Below are positions 1-7,629 of a stretch of DNA of 64,000 nt, piece by piece. The position numbers were made by a program, and so were the translations under genes. Numbering within the stretch: position 1 is the first letter of the stretch; the number at the start of each line of letters is the position of its first letter. The notes under the pieces were generated by a model. The model was not told the DNA's origin, searched no databases, and was given only the letters and a program-made list of their open reading frames with translations. This DNA is from Lacinutrix sp. 5H-3-7-4 (GTDB taxonomy: Bacteria > Bacteroidota > Bacteroidia > Flavobacteriales > Flavobacteriaceae): contig NC_015638.1 of the NCBI RefSeq assembly GCF_000211855.2, positions 1,957,001 to 2,021,000 on the forward strand. Reading direction: 5' to 3'.

Positions 1-100
1 AGAAGAGATTTCAGACGAAGCAAAACACATGACAAAGCCTAACAAGCAAAAATTTAGAAGCACAGTTGCAGAGGTAGAGAAGTTGCTTAAAAACATGTAA
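1..100 (+). CDS. C-terminal end of an unidentified protein (partial)
   Basis: The window opens inside a plus-strand frame (codons start at base 2) that runs 32 codons to a TAA at 98-100. The visible tail is charged and probably helical, ending KLLKNM. It is too short to identify. The next gene starts 27 bases downstream on the same strand, so the two may be co-transcribed. Confidence 0.5.
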   Translation, partial: EEISDEAKHMTKPNKQKFRSTVAEVEKLLKNM

Positions 101-127
101 TTTTCCTATTGTCTCTGCTTAAATAAT

Positions 128-805
128 ATGTTTAAACATAAACATCCATATAAACCATTTATAAAGCACGATACTACAAAATTAATAGTTGGTACTTTGC
201 CACCGCCAAGATTTTCAACAGGCGAATTGTTAGATAAAGATGTTGACTTTTGTTATGGTAGTTACTATAATTCGCTATGGTTATTTATAGATAAAATTCA
301 TAATCTTAATTTGCTCTATAATAATTCACAAAAAGCAGTAGAACAGCGTAAAGCTTTTTTAATAGCTAATAAAATAGGTGTTTGTGATATTGTAGAAAGT
401 GCCGAGAGAGATAAAATTAATGCTTCAGATTTAGGAATGAAAAACATTGTGCTTCGTGATATAGTATCGTATTTAAAACAATATCCTAAAATTGATACGC
501 TTTTATTTACAGGAGGAAACTCTAAAAATGGTCCAGAATATTTTTTTAGAAAACATATAAAAACATACAACTTAAAATTAGAATTAATTTCAAAAGAAAC
601 GCCTAAAATGCATCAATTTGTATTGGCAGAACCTAAAAAGAAATTAAAAAAGAAACGTATAATTAAAACCATATCTCTAACTTCTGCATCTGGAGCAGCA
701 AATATATCAATAGGTAGCAACCCTTTGTATAAACAGTTAAAATCTAAAAATCCAGACTTTTCAACTTTCGATTTTCGCGTCATGCAATATCGTGAGTTTC
801 TATAA
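128..805 (+). CDS. uracil-DNA glycosylase superfamily-like protein
   Basis: 225-residue soluble protein. Near the N-terminus TKLIVGTLPPPRF resembles the (I/L)xG(T/S)xP water-activating loop of the uracil-DNA glycosylase fold. It is followed by an FCYGSYYNSLW segment comparable to the Y-x-FW region of the single-domain hypoxanthine/mismatch-type members, and by a GVCDIVES strand in the middle. The usual C-terminal H-P-S loop is not obvious; TSASGAAN around residues 185-192 may take that place. Activity is inferred from fold-like motifs only. If the family call is right, it would remove damaged bases as the first step of base excision repair. The convergent gene downstream begins 15 bases after its stop. 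Confidence 0.5.
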   Translation: MFKHKHPYKPFIKHDTTKLIVGTLPPPRFSTGELLDKDVDFCYGSYYNSLWLFIDKIHNLNLLYNNSQKAVEQRKAFLIANKIGVCDIVESAERDKINASDLGMKNIVLRDIVSYLKQYPKIDTLLFTGGNSKNGPEYFFRKHIKTYNLKLELISKETPKMHQFVLAEPKKKLKKKRIIKTISLTSASGAANISIGSNPLYKQLKSKNPDFSTFDFRVMQYREFL

Positions 806-820
806 TCACCAACTGCAATA

Positions 821-1846
821 TCATTTATTTTCTACAATTTTTTTAATTCGAGAGTTTATTATTTCAGATAGGTTCCAATTATATAATTCTGCATCGGTTG
901 TGCTGTAAAAAGCAACTATAACAGCATCAATATCTTCATAGTAGTTTGCAAAACTTTGGTAACCTGGAACCCAACCAGAATGTTTATATTTATAAATAGA
1001 TGTATAAATTTCTTTTTCGCCAGGTTTAAAAACAGAGCCGTTATTTAATGCTCTTAAAAAAATACCAACATCTTCTGCAGTGGCAAGCATGCCATATTCA
1101 TCTGCTCTTAAGTTATGAGGATAACCAACGTGATAACCACTCATAACACTATTTATATTTACTTCTTCTAACGATTTAAAAGTGTTTTTAAGGTTTAGAG
1201 GTTTTAAAATTTCTTTTTGAATAAAAACAAATTTATCGTAGCCCAAAACGTTATTCATTATTTCGTTTAATAATAGATAGTTAGTGTTACAATATTCGTA
1301 ATCTTCACCAGGCTCAAAATTGGCAGGTTTATCTATAATTAAATCAAGACTTTCTTTAAACGTTTTAGTTGGGTTTGCCCAAAAATTTGGAGCATCAGAG
1401 TAATTAGGGATGCCGCTTTTATGTTGTATCATGTGTTTTAAAGTAATTTTTTCGGCATTTTCAATTCTACCAATAAGTTCGGGTAGATAATCGGCTAATG
1501 TTTTATTTAGAGAAAGCTTACCTTCACTTACTAATTTTGTAGCCGTTACAGCATCGTACAATTTACCAATACTTGCAATTTTAAATAGAGCTTTTGGTTT
1601 AGCAGGTGTTTTAGTTTCTTTATTATGCCAGCCAGATGCTAAAAATTGAGGGTTTTTATCTGTTTGGTCTATATATACAATCATGCCATCAAAGCCATGA
1701 TTAATAGCTTGATCCATTTGTTTTTTTACGGTATTTGGTAAAGGCAATATCCAAGCTTTTACTAATAACCATGGCACAAAAAATAGCGAAGTTACTGTGC
1801 CTACTAATAAAACAATTCTAAAAATAATGGTTTTTTGTTTACTCAT
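821..1846 (-). CDS. beta-lactamase-related serine hydrolase, membrane-anchored
   Basis: 341 residues of the class C beta-lactamase / D-Ala-D-Ala carboxypeptidase-like family (PF00144). An N-terminal hydrophobic segment (about 7-30) anchors or exports it, so the catalytic domain should face the periplasm. The SxxK nucleophile motif is SIGK at 92-95, the YxN motif is YCN at 185-187, and HSG near residue 290 occupies the KTG-like position. Substrate cannot be told from sequence; family members include peptidases, esterases and transpeptidase-like enzymes. It is divergently oriented to the DEAD-box helicase gene, with 216 bases between them. Confidence 0.8.
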   Translation of the reverse strand: MSKQKTIIFRIVLLVGTVTSLFFVPWLLVKAWILPLPNTVKKQMDQAINHGFDGMIVYIDQTDKNPQFLASGWHNKETKTPAKPKALFKIASIGKLYDAVTATKLVSEGKLSLNKTLADYLPELIGRIENAEKITLKHMIQHKSGIPNYSDAPNFWANPTKTFKESLDLIIDKPANFEPGEDYEYCNTNYLLLNEIMNNVLGYDKFVFIQKEILKPLNLKNTFKSLEEVNINSVMSGYHVGYPHNLRADEYGMLATAEDVGIFLRALNNGSVFKPGEKEIYTSIYKYKHSGWVPGYQSFANYYEDIDAVIVAFYSTTDAELYNWNLSEIINSRIKKIVENK

Positions 1847-1998
1847 AATGTTTACAAAACTCGTATAATTATTTAATAATTAAAATATTAAGGTTCTAAA
1901 CTGTTGTAAATTGTAGATGAAATGTTTTTAGAATTTATAAAATCACGTTCAAAAACACAAACATTTCCCAATTATAGGCTTAACCTATAAATAAGCAC

Positions 1999-2006
1999 TA
2001 CCTTTG
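1999..2006 (+). promoter_or_regulatory. -7 promoter element of the helicase gene
   Basis: TACCTTTG matches the Bacteroidota -7 consensus TAnnTTTG, 56 bases before the helicase start. No TTG is found at the usual distance upstream, so only the -7 half is supported. Confidence 0.5.
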
Positions 2007-2062
2007 CTTTTCAATTAAAAAGAGGTAGCCTGATAATAGAGTTTATCTCACAAACTTTATTT

Positions 2063-3397
2063 ATGTCATTTAAACAATTAGGCTTGTCTGAGCCTTTATT
2101 AAAAGCTATTAGCAAAAAAGGATACGAAAATCCATCACCAATACAAGCCAAAGCAATACCTCCAGTTTTAGACGGATACGATGTTTTAGCATCTGCTCAA
2201 ACAGGAACAGGAAAAACAGCTGGCTTTACTTTGCCATTATTGCATATTCTTAGTGAAAATCCAAAAGAAAAATTTAGGCCTATTCGTGCTTTGGTATTAA
2301 CACCAACAAGAGAATTAGCAGCACAAGTTTATGCTAATGTAAAAGAATATAGTGAGTTTTTAAATTTACGAAGCGTTGTAATTTTTGGAGGTGTAAACCA
2401 AAAACCACAAGTTGCAAATATTAGAAAAGGAGTAGATGTTTTAGTTGCTACTCCAGGTCGTTTAATAGATTTAAACAATCAAGGTTTATTGTCTTTAAAA
2501 CGTGTAGAAATTTTTGTTTTAGATGAGGCAGACCGTATGTTAGATATGGGTTTTTTACGCGATATAGAACGTGTAATGAAATTGATGCCAGATAAAAGAC
2601 AAAATTTAATGTTTTCGGCAACATTTTCTAAAGACATTAAAAAACTAGCATTTAATATATTAAAAAACCCAGTACAAGTTGAAGCAACACCAGAGAATAC
2701 AGCTGTTGAAGCAATTTCTCAAAAAGTATATCGTGTAGCAAAAGGTTTAAAAACAGGATTAGTAATTAAACTAATTAGTGATGGTAATTGGAAACAAGTT
2801 TTAGTTTTTACTCGAACTAAACATGGAGCAAATAAGTTAACTAAAAAAATGATTAGCTCTGGAATTACAGCCGCAGCTATACATGGTAATAAAAGTCAAG
2901 GAGCAAGAACAAAAGCTCTAAAAGGTTTTAAAGACGGAACTATTAGAGTAATGGTTGCAACAGATATTGCTGCTCGTGGTTTAGACATACCACTATTACC
3001 GCACGTTATTAACTTCGAGATTCCAAATATTTCTGAAGATTACGTACACAGAATAGGTAGAACAGGTAGAGCAGGAGCAAAAGGAGAAGCTATTTCTTTA
3101 GTAAGTGCAGACGAAACTCAATATTTAAGAGATATTGAAAAACTAATAGGAGAAAAACTTAAAGTTGAAATTCTTGAAGGTTTTGAACCAGATCCAAATG
3201 CTTCTACAGCACCAATAAAACCTGGTCAAAATAGACAAAAGAGAAATCCTAATAAGGCAAAATCTCAAGGCTCTAATTCTGGAAAGCGAAATGCTAAAAG
3301 TAGCGGAAATAGTTCTGGTAATGGTGGAAGAAACCGTAACCGAAATAAAAACAAAAGCCGAAATAGCGATAGACGCTCAAACACCTCTAGAAGTTAA
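2063..3397 (+). CDS. DEAD-box RNA helicase (RhlE-like)
   Basis: 444 residues with all family motifs in order: Q motif near 27, AQTGTGKT (Walker A) at 45-52, PTRELAAQ at 81-88, TPGR at 130-133, DEAD at 154-157, SAT at 185-187, and [10 protein letters not shown] near 330. The last 75 residues are a low-complexity basic tail rich in Asn, Arg, Lys, Ser and Gly, as in RhlE-type helicases, where such tails bind RNA. Likely role is ATP-dependent unwinding of RNA during ribosome assembly, mRNA turnover or cold adaptation. It is preceded by its own promoter element. Two small genes follow within 50 bases and may be read from the same transcript. Confidence 0.95.
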   Translation: MSFKQLGLSEPLLKAISKKGYENPSPIQAKAIPPVLDGYDVLASAQTGTGKTAGFTLPLLHILSENPKEKFRPIRALVLTPTRELAAQVYANVKEYSEFLNLRSVVIFGGVNQKPQVANIRKGVDVLVATPGRLIDLNNQGLLSLKRVEIFVLDEADRMLDMGFLRDIERVMKLMPDKRQNLMFSATFSKDIKKLAFNILKNPVQVEATPENTAVEAISQKVYRVAKGLKTGLVIKLISDGNWKQVLVFTRTKHGANKLTKKMISSGITAAAIHGNKSQGARTKALKGFKDGTIRVMVATDIAARGLDIPLLPHVINFEIPNISEDYVHRIGRTGRAGAKGEAISLVSADETQYLRDIEKLIGEKLKVEILEGFEPDPNASTAPIKPGQNRQKRNPNKAKSQGSNSGKRNAKSSGNSSGNGGRNRNRNKNKSRNSDRRSNTSRS

Positions 3398-3443
3398 GTT
3401 TAAATAGTAATATGTATTTTTGTATTTAAAGGCTAAAGATATT

Positions 3444-3653
3444 ATGACCGAAGCTCTAAGAAACAAAATTATTGAAATTTGCGATAAAAAAATTGCTCAA
3501 AAAGGTGATACCGTAGGTTTGTCTTTTTATGCCTTTTTTAAAAATAGAAATGATAATCCAAAGTTGTTAATGGAGGCTGCAACATGGTGGATAGAAACCC
3601 ACCAACTAGATCATTTTGAGAAAGCAACAAAAATAAAAAAAATGTTATCTTAA
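3444..3653 (+). CDS. small conserved protein (DUF6500-like)
   Basis: 69 residues from ATG 3444. The open frame extends upstream to a TTG at 3420, but the ATG gives the natural start [16 protein letters not shown]. The sequence looks like the conserved small family I know as DUF6500, with a [15 protein letters not shown] core and a [14 protein letters not shown] segment. It has no membrane segment or signal peptide. Function is unknown. Its stop is followed one base later by the start of the next gene, suggesting translational coupling. Confidence 0.75.
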   Translation: MTEALRNKIIEICDKKIAQKGDTVGLSFYAFFKNRNDNPKLLMEAATWWIETHQLDHFEKATKIKKMLS

Positions 3654-3654
3654 T

Positions 3655-3876
3655 ATGTCTCAACCTAATAACCCTCTACATGGTATTAAATTAGAACAAA
3701 TTGTAACAGAATTGCAAGCGCATTATGGCTGGGAATATTTAGGCTATAATATAAATATTCGTTGTTTTAATGATAATCCATCTGTAAAATCAAGTTTGAA
3801 ATTTTTACGTCGCACACCTTGGGCACGAAAAAAAGTTGAGGATTTTTATTTAGAATATTTAAAAAAGAATTCTTAA
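3655..3876 (+). CDS. VF530 family DNA-binding protein
   Basis: 73 residues matching the compact VF530 / DUF2132 family (PF09905): [16 protein letters not shown] near the N-terminus, then [30 protein letters not shown], which is nearly the full family signature. Family members form a small helical fold reported to bind DNA; the biological role is not established. It begins one base after the preceding gene's stop. Confidence 0.9.
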   Translation: MSQPNNPLHGIKLEQIVTELQAHYGWEYLGYNINIRCFNDNPSVKSSLKFLRRTPWARKKVEDFYLEYLKKNS

Positions 3877-3899
3877 ATAATTATCCGTTTTCGTTTAAC

Positions 3900-4022
3900 G
3901 GTCTTGTGTATGATTTCGTTGCGTGTTTCAGCAACTAATTTAGCAAATACAAACCGAATAGAAAATCCGCGAGGATTTTCGTAAGTAGGCGAGCACTAGC
4001 AATAAAATATATGCATTGTTGT
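3900..4022 (-). repeat. attC-like hairpin repeat, copy R1
   Basis: About 123-bp imperfect palindrome. The central stem is GAAAATCC-GCGA-GGATTTTC (3961-3980), and the outer arms are GTCTTGTGTATG and the complement of ATATGCATTGTTGT. Bases 3935-3987 are identical over 53 bp to 40959-41011 in copy R5, 37 kb away. Read on the minus strand it lies just after the stop codon of the cassette gene. Confidence 0.85.
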
Positions 4023-4032
4023 ACGTAGTTTT

Positions 4033-4290
4033 TTATTTTAATATATAAGCTAATATAATTGCAATCGAAATGTAAAATATCATTCCAAATATTCTCATTT
4101 CAGACGCTTGTTTAATTTTACGTTCAAATCCGAATTTTTTAAATCGTTCTATTTCAGATTCATTAAAGTCAGTGTTTTTCCATCTGTTGAGTTTAGCAAA
4201 ACCAATAGGAATGAAAAAGAAACTCAAAGCTTCTGAATTAGTCAAGGACGCATTTTTACGCTTTTCGGTATTTTCTTTTTCAAGGCTCAT
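4033..4290 (-). CDS. small unknown protein with C-terminal membrane helix
   Basis: 85 residues, not recognised. The N-terminal two thirds are charged; a hydrophobic stretch at the C-terminus (MIFYISIAIILAYIL) looks like one membrane helix. The stop codon lies within an AATAAAAAAC run that is shared with the 3' ends of the blocks at 40.4 and 41.1 kb. It lies 7 bases downstream of the cytochrome gene and is probably co-expressed with it. Confidence 0.6.
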   Translation of the reverse strand: MSLEKENTEKRKNASLTNSEALSFFFIPIGFAKLNRWKNTDFNESEIERFKKFGFERKIKQASEMRIFGMIFYISIAIILAYILK

Positions 4291-4297
4291 TTATAAT

Positions 4298-4714
4298 TCA
4301 TTCAGCATTTATGTATTCGTAAAGTCCAAGTAATTCAGTTGAACTTATTGATTCAGACCATTGTATTCTATGATAGTCAATTCCTAATTCGCTGAATTTT
4401 GAACTGTCAATTTGTTTATTATTCAACGTCATCCAATTCCAGAGTAGAGTAGAATCCATTTTTGCTAATGCTGGTCCAGTCATATTTTTATTCAGTTTGT
4501 GACAAGCAGCACAATTTGCGTTAAAAATCTGTTTTCCAATTCGTCCGTTTTCAGTCAATTCAGGCGAAACAGTTCCACAAAAGAATTCTGGTGTTTCAGT
4601 TCCGCATCCCAAATTTGTAGGCTTGTTAAAACTATATAAAACGTAAGAAATTCCGATTGTCAAAATCAAAAATCCGCTTGAAATTATCAAAATCCGATTT
4701 GTCAATTTTTTCAT
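4298..4714 (-). CDS. class I cytochrome c, membrane-anchored or exported
   Basis: 138 residues. An N-terminal hydrophobic segment (about 8-28) serves as signal or anchor. The haem-binding CxxCH is present as CAACH, preceded by IGKQIFNANC, which is the usual class I context. MTGPAL following it and a later Met could supply the sixth ligand. It should be a periplasmic electron carrier. It is the first gene of the 3.9-4.8 kb cassette, and its start lies 33 bases inside the right-hand ACGT tag (4748-4751). No other respiratory gene is nearby. Confidence 0.85.
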   Translation of the reverse strand: MKKLTNRILIISSGFLILTIGISYVLYSFNKPTNLGCGTETPEFFCGTVSPELTENGRIGKQIFNANCAACHKLNKNMTGPALAKMDSTLLWNWMTLNNKQIDSSKFSELGIDYHRIQWSESISSTELLGLYEYINAE

Positions 4715-4751
4715 AGAATTTCCTTTGGTTTACGGTTAGCCAAAATTACGT

Positions 4752-4796
4752 ACAATAGCTTATGATATCAAACCGTTTTAATGTTTAATATCATGT
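4752..4796 (-). repeat. compact hairpin at the 5' side of the 4-kb cassette
   Basis: Short palindrome with arms CTTATGATAT (4759-4768) and ATATCATG (4788-4795). It occupies the position that a long hairpin takes between other cassettes, directly outside ACGT-ACAAT. A similarly compact hairpin (42056-42124) caps the 5' side of the large array. Confidence 0.55.
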
Positions 4797-4920
4797 GTTA
4801 AACGAAGTTAGACTAAAAAAATAAGATTGTCAAGTAATTGCCAGAAGTTTAATTAATTAGCCTTAAAGCTTCTTTTTTGCTTAAATTACTTAAAGCGGTT
4901 TCTTTTGTGAAATTTAAAAC

Positions 4921-5517
4921 TCATTCTGGATTTGTACGACTGTATTCTCTTAAAATCCAACCAATAGCTTTATTTATAAAAAAAGTTTTAGAGCCTAGTA
5001 ATTGCGATATGGTATAAGCCATTAATTCAGGATTTAAATCTTTTTTATATTTTAATTGAAATAATAATGCTGAGCGTTGTAGCCACATATTATTAGATTT
5101 AAGCCATTTATCTATGTATTGCTTTTGTAACTCTGGATATACTTTAAAATAATTGCCTATTAATTTTACGGCAATAAAGTCTACAGTATCCCACCAAGAT
5201 TTATTGCTTACCATAAACTCATATAATTCAATATCCTTTTCTTGAATATTTTTCAAATATTTAAAAGTTAATTCTTGGCCAAAATATTGAAATTCACGCT
5301 GCGGTTTACTCCAAAGTGTTTTAACAATGGTTTCTAAATTTTCTTGTTTAGGTAAGTACGCTTTAACTAAAAAGGGCTTTTGTATGCGTCTTCTGTTTTC
5401 GGTTTTAATACCAAATGTTTTAAATTGGTTACGCATATAAGCTTCTTGCTTTATAGCTAATTCTAAATTTGAGTTCTTTTCAAATTCAGTCTCTAAAACC
5501 GAAATGAAATCTAGCAT
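4921..5517 (-). CDS. DNA alkylation repair protein (AlkD-like)
   Basis: 198 residues of the HEAT-repeat DNA alkylation repair family (PF08713). Visible hallmarks are the helical-repeat pattern, KTLWSKPQREFQYFGQELTFKYL, and the region SWWDTVDFIAVKLIGNYF, which contains the W and D residues of AlkD-type enzymes; FFINKAIGWILREYSRTNPE near the C-terminus is also a family signature. Such proteins excise 3-methyladenine and 7-methylguanine. It is probably co-transcribed with trmL, 10 bases upstream. Confidence 0.85.
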   Translation of the reverse strand: MLDFISVLETEFEKNSNLELAIKQEAYMRNQFKTFGIKTENRRRIQKPFLVKAYLPKQENLETIVKTLWSKPQREFQYFGQELTFKYLKNIQEKDIELYEFMVSNKSWWDTVDFIAVKLIGNYFKVYPELQKQYIDKWLKSNNMWLQRSALLFQLKYKKDLNPELMAYTISQLLGSKTFFINKAIGWILREYSRTNPE

Positions 5518-5527
5518 AAGTTACTTT

Positions 5528-5986
5528 TTAAATGGTATTAATTTGTTTTAAACCTTCATACACAACAATACTAACAGCATTTGCTAAATTTAAACTGCGA
5601 ATGTGTTCGCTGTAAAGTGGTATTTTAAACAACTTATCTTGGTGTTTAGATGTTAATGATTTTGGTAAGCCTTTTGATTCTTTTCCAAAGACTAAAAATA
5701 AATCGTCTTCAAATTTAATATCCCAATGTTGTTTTGTGCCATGACTAGAAAGAAAAACCATTTTTTTAGTTTTATTTTTTTCTAAAAAGTCTTCTATATT
5801 ATCATAATAATGAAGGTTTAAATGTTGCCAATAATCTAAACCAGCACGTTTTAATCGGGTATCGGTAATTTCGAAACCAAAAGGTTTTACTAAATGTAAA
5901 GTTGAACCAGAGCCTAAAGCAAGTCTGCCAATATTTCCAGTGTTATTAGGTATTTCGGGTTCTATTAATACTATGTTTAAAGCCAT
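5528..5986 (-). CDS. trmL: tRNA (cytidine/uridine-34-2'-O)-methyltransferase
   Basis: 152-residue SPOUT methyltransferase. The N-terminus NIVLIEPEIPNNTGNIGRLA and RLKRAGLDYW are strong TrmL/YibK signatures. The C-terminal knot region has LVFGKESKGLP and IRSLNLANAVSIVVYE, which bind S-adenosylmethionine. It should methylate the wobble ribose of tRNA-Leu. Length is standard. It overlaps no neighbour and lies 10 bases upstream of the AlkD-like gene. Confidence 0.93.
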   Translation of the reverse strand: MALNIVLIEPEIPNNTGNIGRLALGSGSTLHLVKPFGFEITDTRLKRAGLDYWQHLNLHYYDNIEDFLEKNKTKKMVFLSSHGTKQHWDIKFEDDLFLVFGKESKGLPKSLTSKHQDKLFKIPLYSEHIRSLNLANAVSIVVYEGLKQINTI

Positions 5987-6001
5987 ATAATGTATAAAAA
6001 G

Positions 6002-6033
6002 TAAAGCCTAAACTTAAATTAAGCTTAGGCTTC
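6002..6033 (-). terminator. hairpin after the small gene at 6057
   Basis: AAGCCTAAaCTTAA and its inverted partner AAGcTTAGGCTT form a stable stem with a short loop. On the minus strand it is followed by TACTTTTTATAC. It lies between the small gene and trmL. Confidence 0.5.
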
Positions 6034-6056
6034 ACAAAATAATAATTTAAAATAAA

Positions 6057-6200
6057 TTATTTCTTTTTTTGTTGATCTTTGATAGTTGACTCGTCAATAT
6101 CAAATTTATTAGTCTCTACATTTGTGTTCCCAGTTGGGTTTGTAGGATTTGTTTGTGTTTTTGTAGTTTTAAATTTTCTTTTATCTGCTATAGTTCCCAT
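6057..6200 (-). CDS. small hydrophilic protein of unknown function
   Basis: 47 codons from ATG 6200 to TAA 6057. The product is basic and rich in Thr, Asn, Lys and Gln (MGTIADKRKFKTTKT at the start), with no membrane segment. It fills most of the gap between the DUF805 gene and trmL and is followed by a hairpin terminator. No strong ribosome binding site is seen, which is usual in Bacteroidota. Not recognised; the coding call rests on composition and the terminator. Confidence 0.4.
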   Translation of the reverse strand: MGTIADKRKFKTTKTQTNPTNPTGNTNVETNKFDIDESTIKDQQKKK

Positions 6201-6295
6201 AATTTTTTTTAGTTTTTAGATTTACTCTAAGTTATTAAAATAAAGCTATTTAACTATTAAAACTATTATAAGATTTTGTTGCAGAAACGTTAAAA

Positions 6296-6712
6296 CTAGC
6301 TAATTATGTGTGTGTTTTTACGCTCTGTTTCACCACCTAAATTAGTAGGTTTTTTTGGATCTGGTCCATATTCGTTTGGTCCCACATCGCCTTCTGTAGC
6401 AAACAAAATAATTAACCAAATTCCTCCAATTAAAGGTATTAATGATATTAAATAATACCAACCACTTTTACCTGTATCGTGCAGTCTTCTTACCGCTACA
6501 GCTAAGCTAGGTATTACTACAGCTAAAGCATATATAAAATAAATAGCCATAAAAGCTGGAGCATCTAAAGAAGTTGCTAATACGCCACTTACTATAGCTA
6601 GTGCCATAATTATTAAAAAATTAAATAATGTAAACATCCAATATTCTTGACGTCTTGCTCTGCCTTCAAAATTTGCGTAATTATCTCTTACGACTTTTAA
6701 ATACCATTCCAT
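6296..6712 (-). CDS. DUF805 family membrane protein
   Basis: 138 residues. Starts MEWYLKVVRDNYANFEGRARRQEYWMF, the classic DUF805 (PF05656) beginning with its FxGRARRxEYW signature. Three to four hydrophobic helices follow, with AVRRLHDTGKSGWYYL between them, another family hallmark. Inner-membrane protein of unknown role. It lies 43 bases downstream of trpA, on the same strand. Confidence 0.9.
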   Translation of the reverse strand: MEWYLKVVRDNYANFEGRARRQEYWMFTLFNFLIIMALAIVSGVLATSLDAPAFMAIYFIYALAVVIPSLAVAVRRLHDTGKSGWYYLISLIPLIGGIWLIILFATEGDVGPNEYGPDPKKPTNLGGETERKNTHIIS

Positions 6713-6755
6713 AAATTAAGGTTGTTAGTTGATTAATAATGTACCAATATAACTA

Positions 6756-7520
6756 TTAATTTATAATAGATTTTATAAAATCGTCAATTTTCGATAAACC
6801 ACTTTTTGTGAGATTTTTTATAAATGCTGAACCTATTATTGCACCTTTAGCATGTTGTGTAGCTTGAGAAAAGGTTTCATTATCTGAAATACCAAAACCA
6901 ATAATTTGAGGGTTTTTTAGGTTCATTTTTGCAATACGTTTAAAGTATTTGGTTTGCTCGTCTCCAAAACCAGAATTACTTCCAGTAACACTTGCACTAC
7001 TTACCATATATATAAATCCATTTGAAATAGAGTCTATAAAATTAATTCGCTTTTCGCTTGTTTGTGGTGTTATTAAAAACACATTTATTAGACCGTATTT
7101 TTCAAATACTGTTTTATATTTTTCGTTATAAACATCTACAGGCAAGTCTGGAATAATTAACCCATCTATACCAACATCTTGACATTTTTTACAAAATGCT
7201 TCTACACCATATTGTAGCATTGGGTTGAAATATCCCATAATTATTAATGGTATGGATACTGTTTTTCTAATATCTTTTAATTGTTTAAAAAGTACATTAG
7301 TAGTCATACCATTTTTAAGTGCTTGCGTTGAACTGGCTTGTATTGTTGGTCCATCGGCTAAAGGATCGCTAAATGGTAATCCTATTTCTATCATGTCTAC
7401 ACCGTTTTTTTCTAAGTTTTCTATTATTGTAACGGTGTTATTTAAGTTGGGATAACCTGCAGTAAAATATATTGAAAGAAGCTTTTTGTCTTCGTTTAAT
7501 TTTTTATTAATTCTGTTCAT
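6756..7520 (-). CDS. trpA: tryptophan synthase alpha chain
   Basis: 254 residues. Cleaves indole-3-glycerol phosphate to indole and glyceraldehyde-3-phosphate. MIEIGLPFSDPLADGPTIQ contains the catalytic Glu, and DGLIIPDLPVD the catalytic Asp region; phosphate-binding glycines are in GFGISDNE and IIGSAFIK. Last gene of the trp operon. A 109-base gap containing a dispersed repeat separates it from trpB, unlike the 3-75 base gaps elsewhere in the operon. Confidence 0.97.
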   Translation of the reverse strand: MNRINKKLNEDKKLLSIYFTAGYPNLNNTVTIIENLEKNGVDMIEIGLPFSDPLADGPTIQASSTQALKNGMTTNVLFKQLKDIRKTVSIPLIIMGYFNPMLQYGVEAFCKKCQDVGIDGLIIPDLPVDVYNEKYKTVFEKYGLINVFLITPQTSEKRINFIDSISNGFIYMVSSASVTGSNSGFGDEQTKYFKRIAKMNLKNPQIIGFGISDNETFSQATQHAKGAIIGSAFIKNLTKSGLSKIDDFIKSIIN

Positions 7521-7546
7521 GTTTTTTTCTATTTAATAGTGTTAAT

Positions 7547-7622
7547 CGCGTTAAGGATTGAGGCTTTGTTGGAGCGCCTTGCAAAGCGCGACTGCCGAAA
7601 GCCTGACCCTTGTGGTAACGCC
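7547..7622 (-). repeat. dispersed palindromic repeat, copy 1 (inside trp operon)
   Basis: On the minus strand it begins GGCGTTACC, contains GGTCAGGCTTTC, and ends TCAATCCTTAACGCG. The same end modules occur at 42931-43030. The centre GCGCTTTGCAAGGCGC forms a short stem. It lies between trpB and trpA. Confidence 0.75.
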
Positions 7623-7629
7623 ATAAAAA

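Larger units (their letters stand above)
3890..4806 (-). mobile_element. candidate single-gene-block cassette unit flanked by hairpins
   Basis: Two minus-strand genes (4033-4714) are bracketed by a long hairpin (3900-4022) and a compact hairpin (4752-4796). The inner ends match as inverted copies: GTTGT-ACGT at 4018-4026 and ACGT-ACAAT at 4748-4756. The outer ends are a perfect 10-bp inverted repeat, TTCGTTTAAC (3890-3899) and GTTAAACGAA (4797-4806). The long hairpin is of the same family as those in the 37-42 kb array. No recombinase is encoded here, so mobility is inferred from structure. Confidence 0.5.

Noticed and set aside
3420-3443. Longer N-terminus of the DUF6500-like protein from TTG 3420
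   Set aside because: The ATG at 3444 gives the natural start of the family; the upstream codons lack support.
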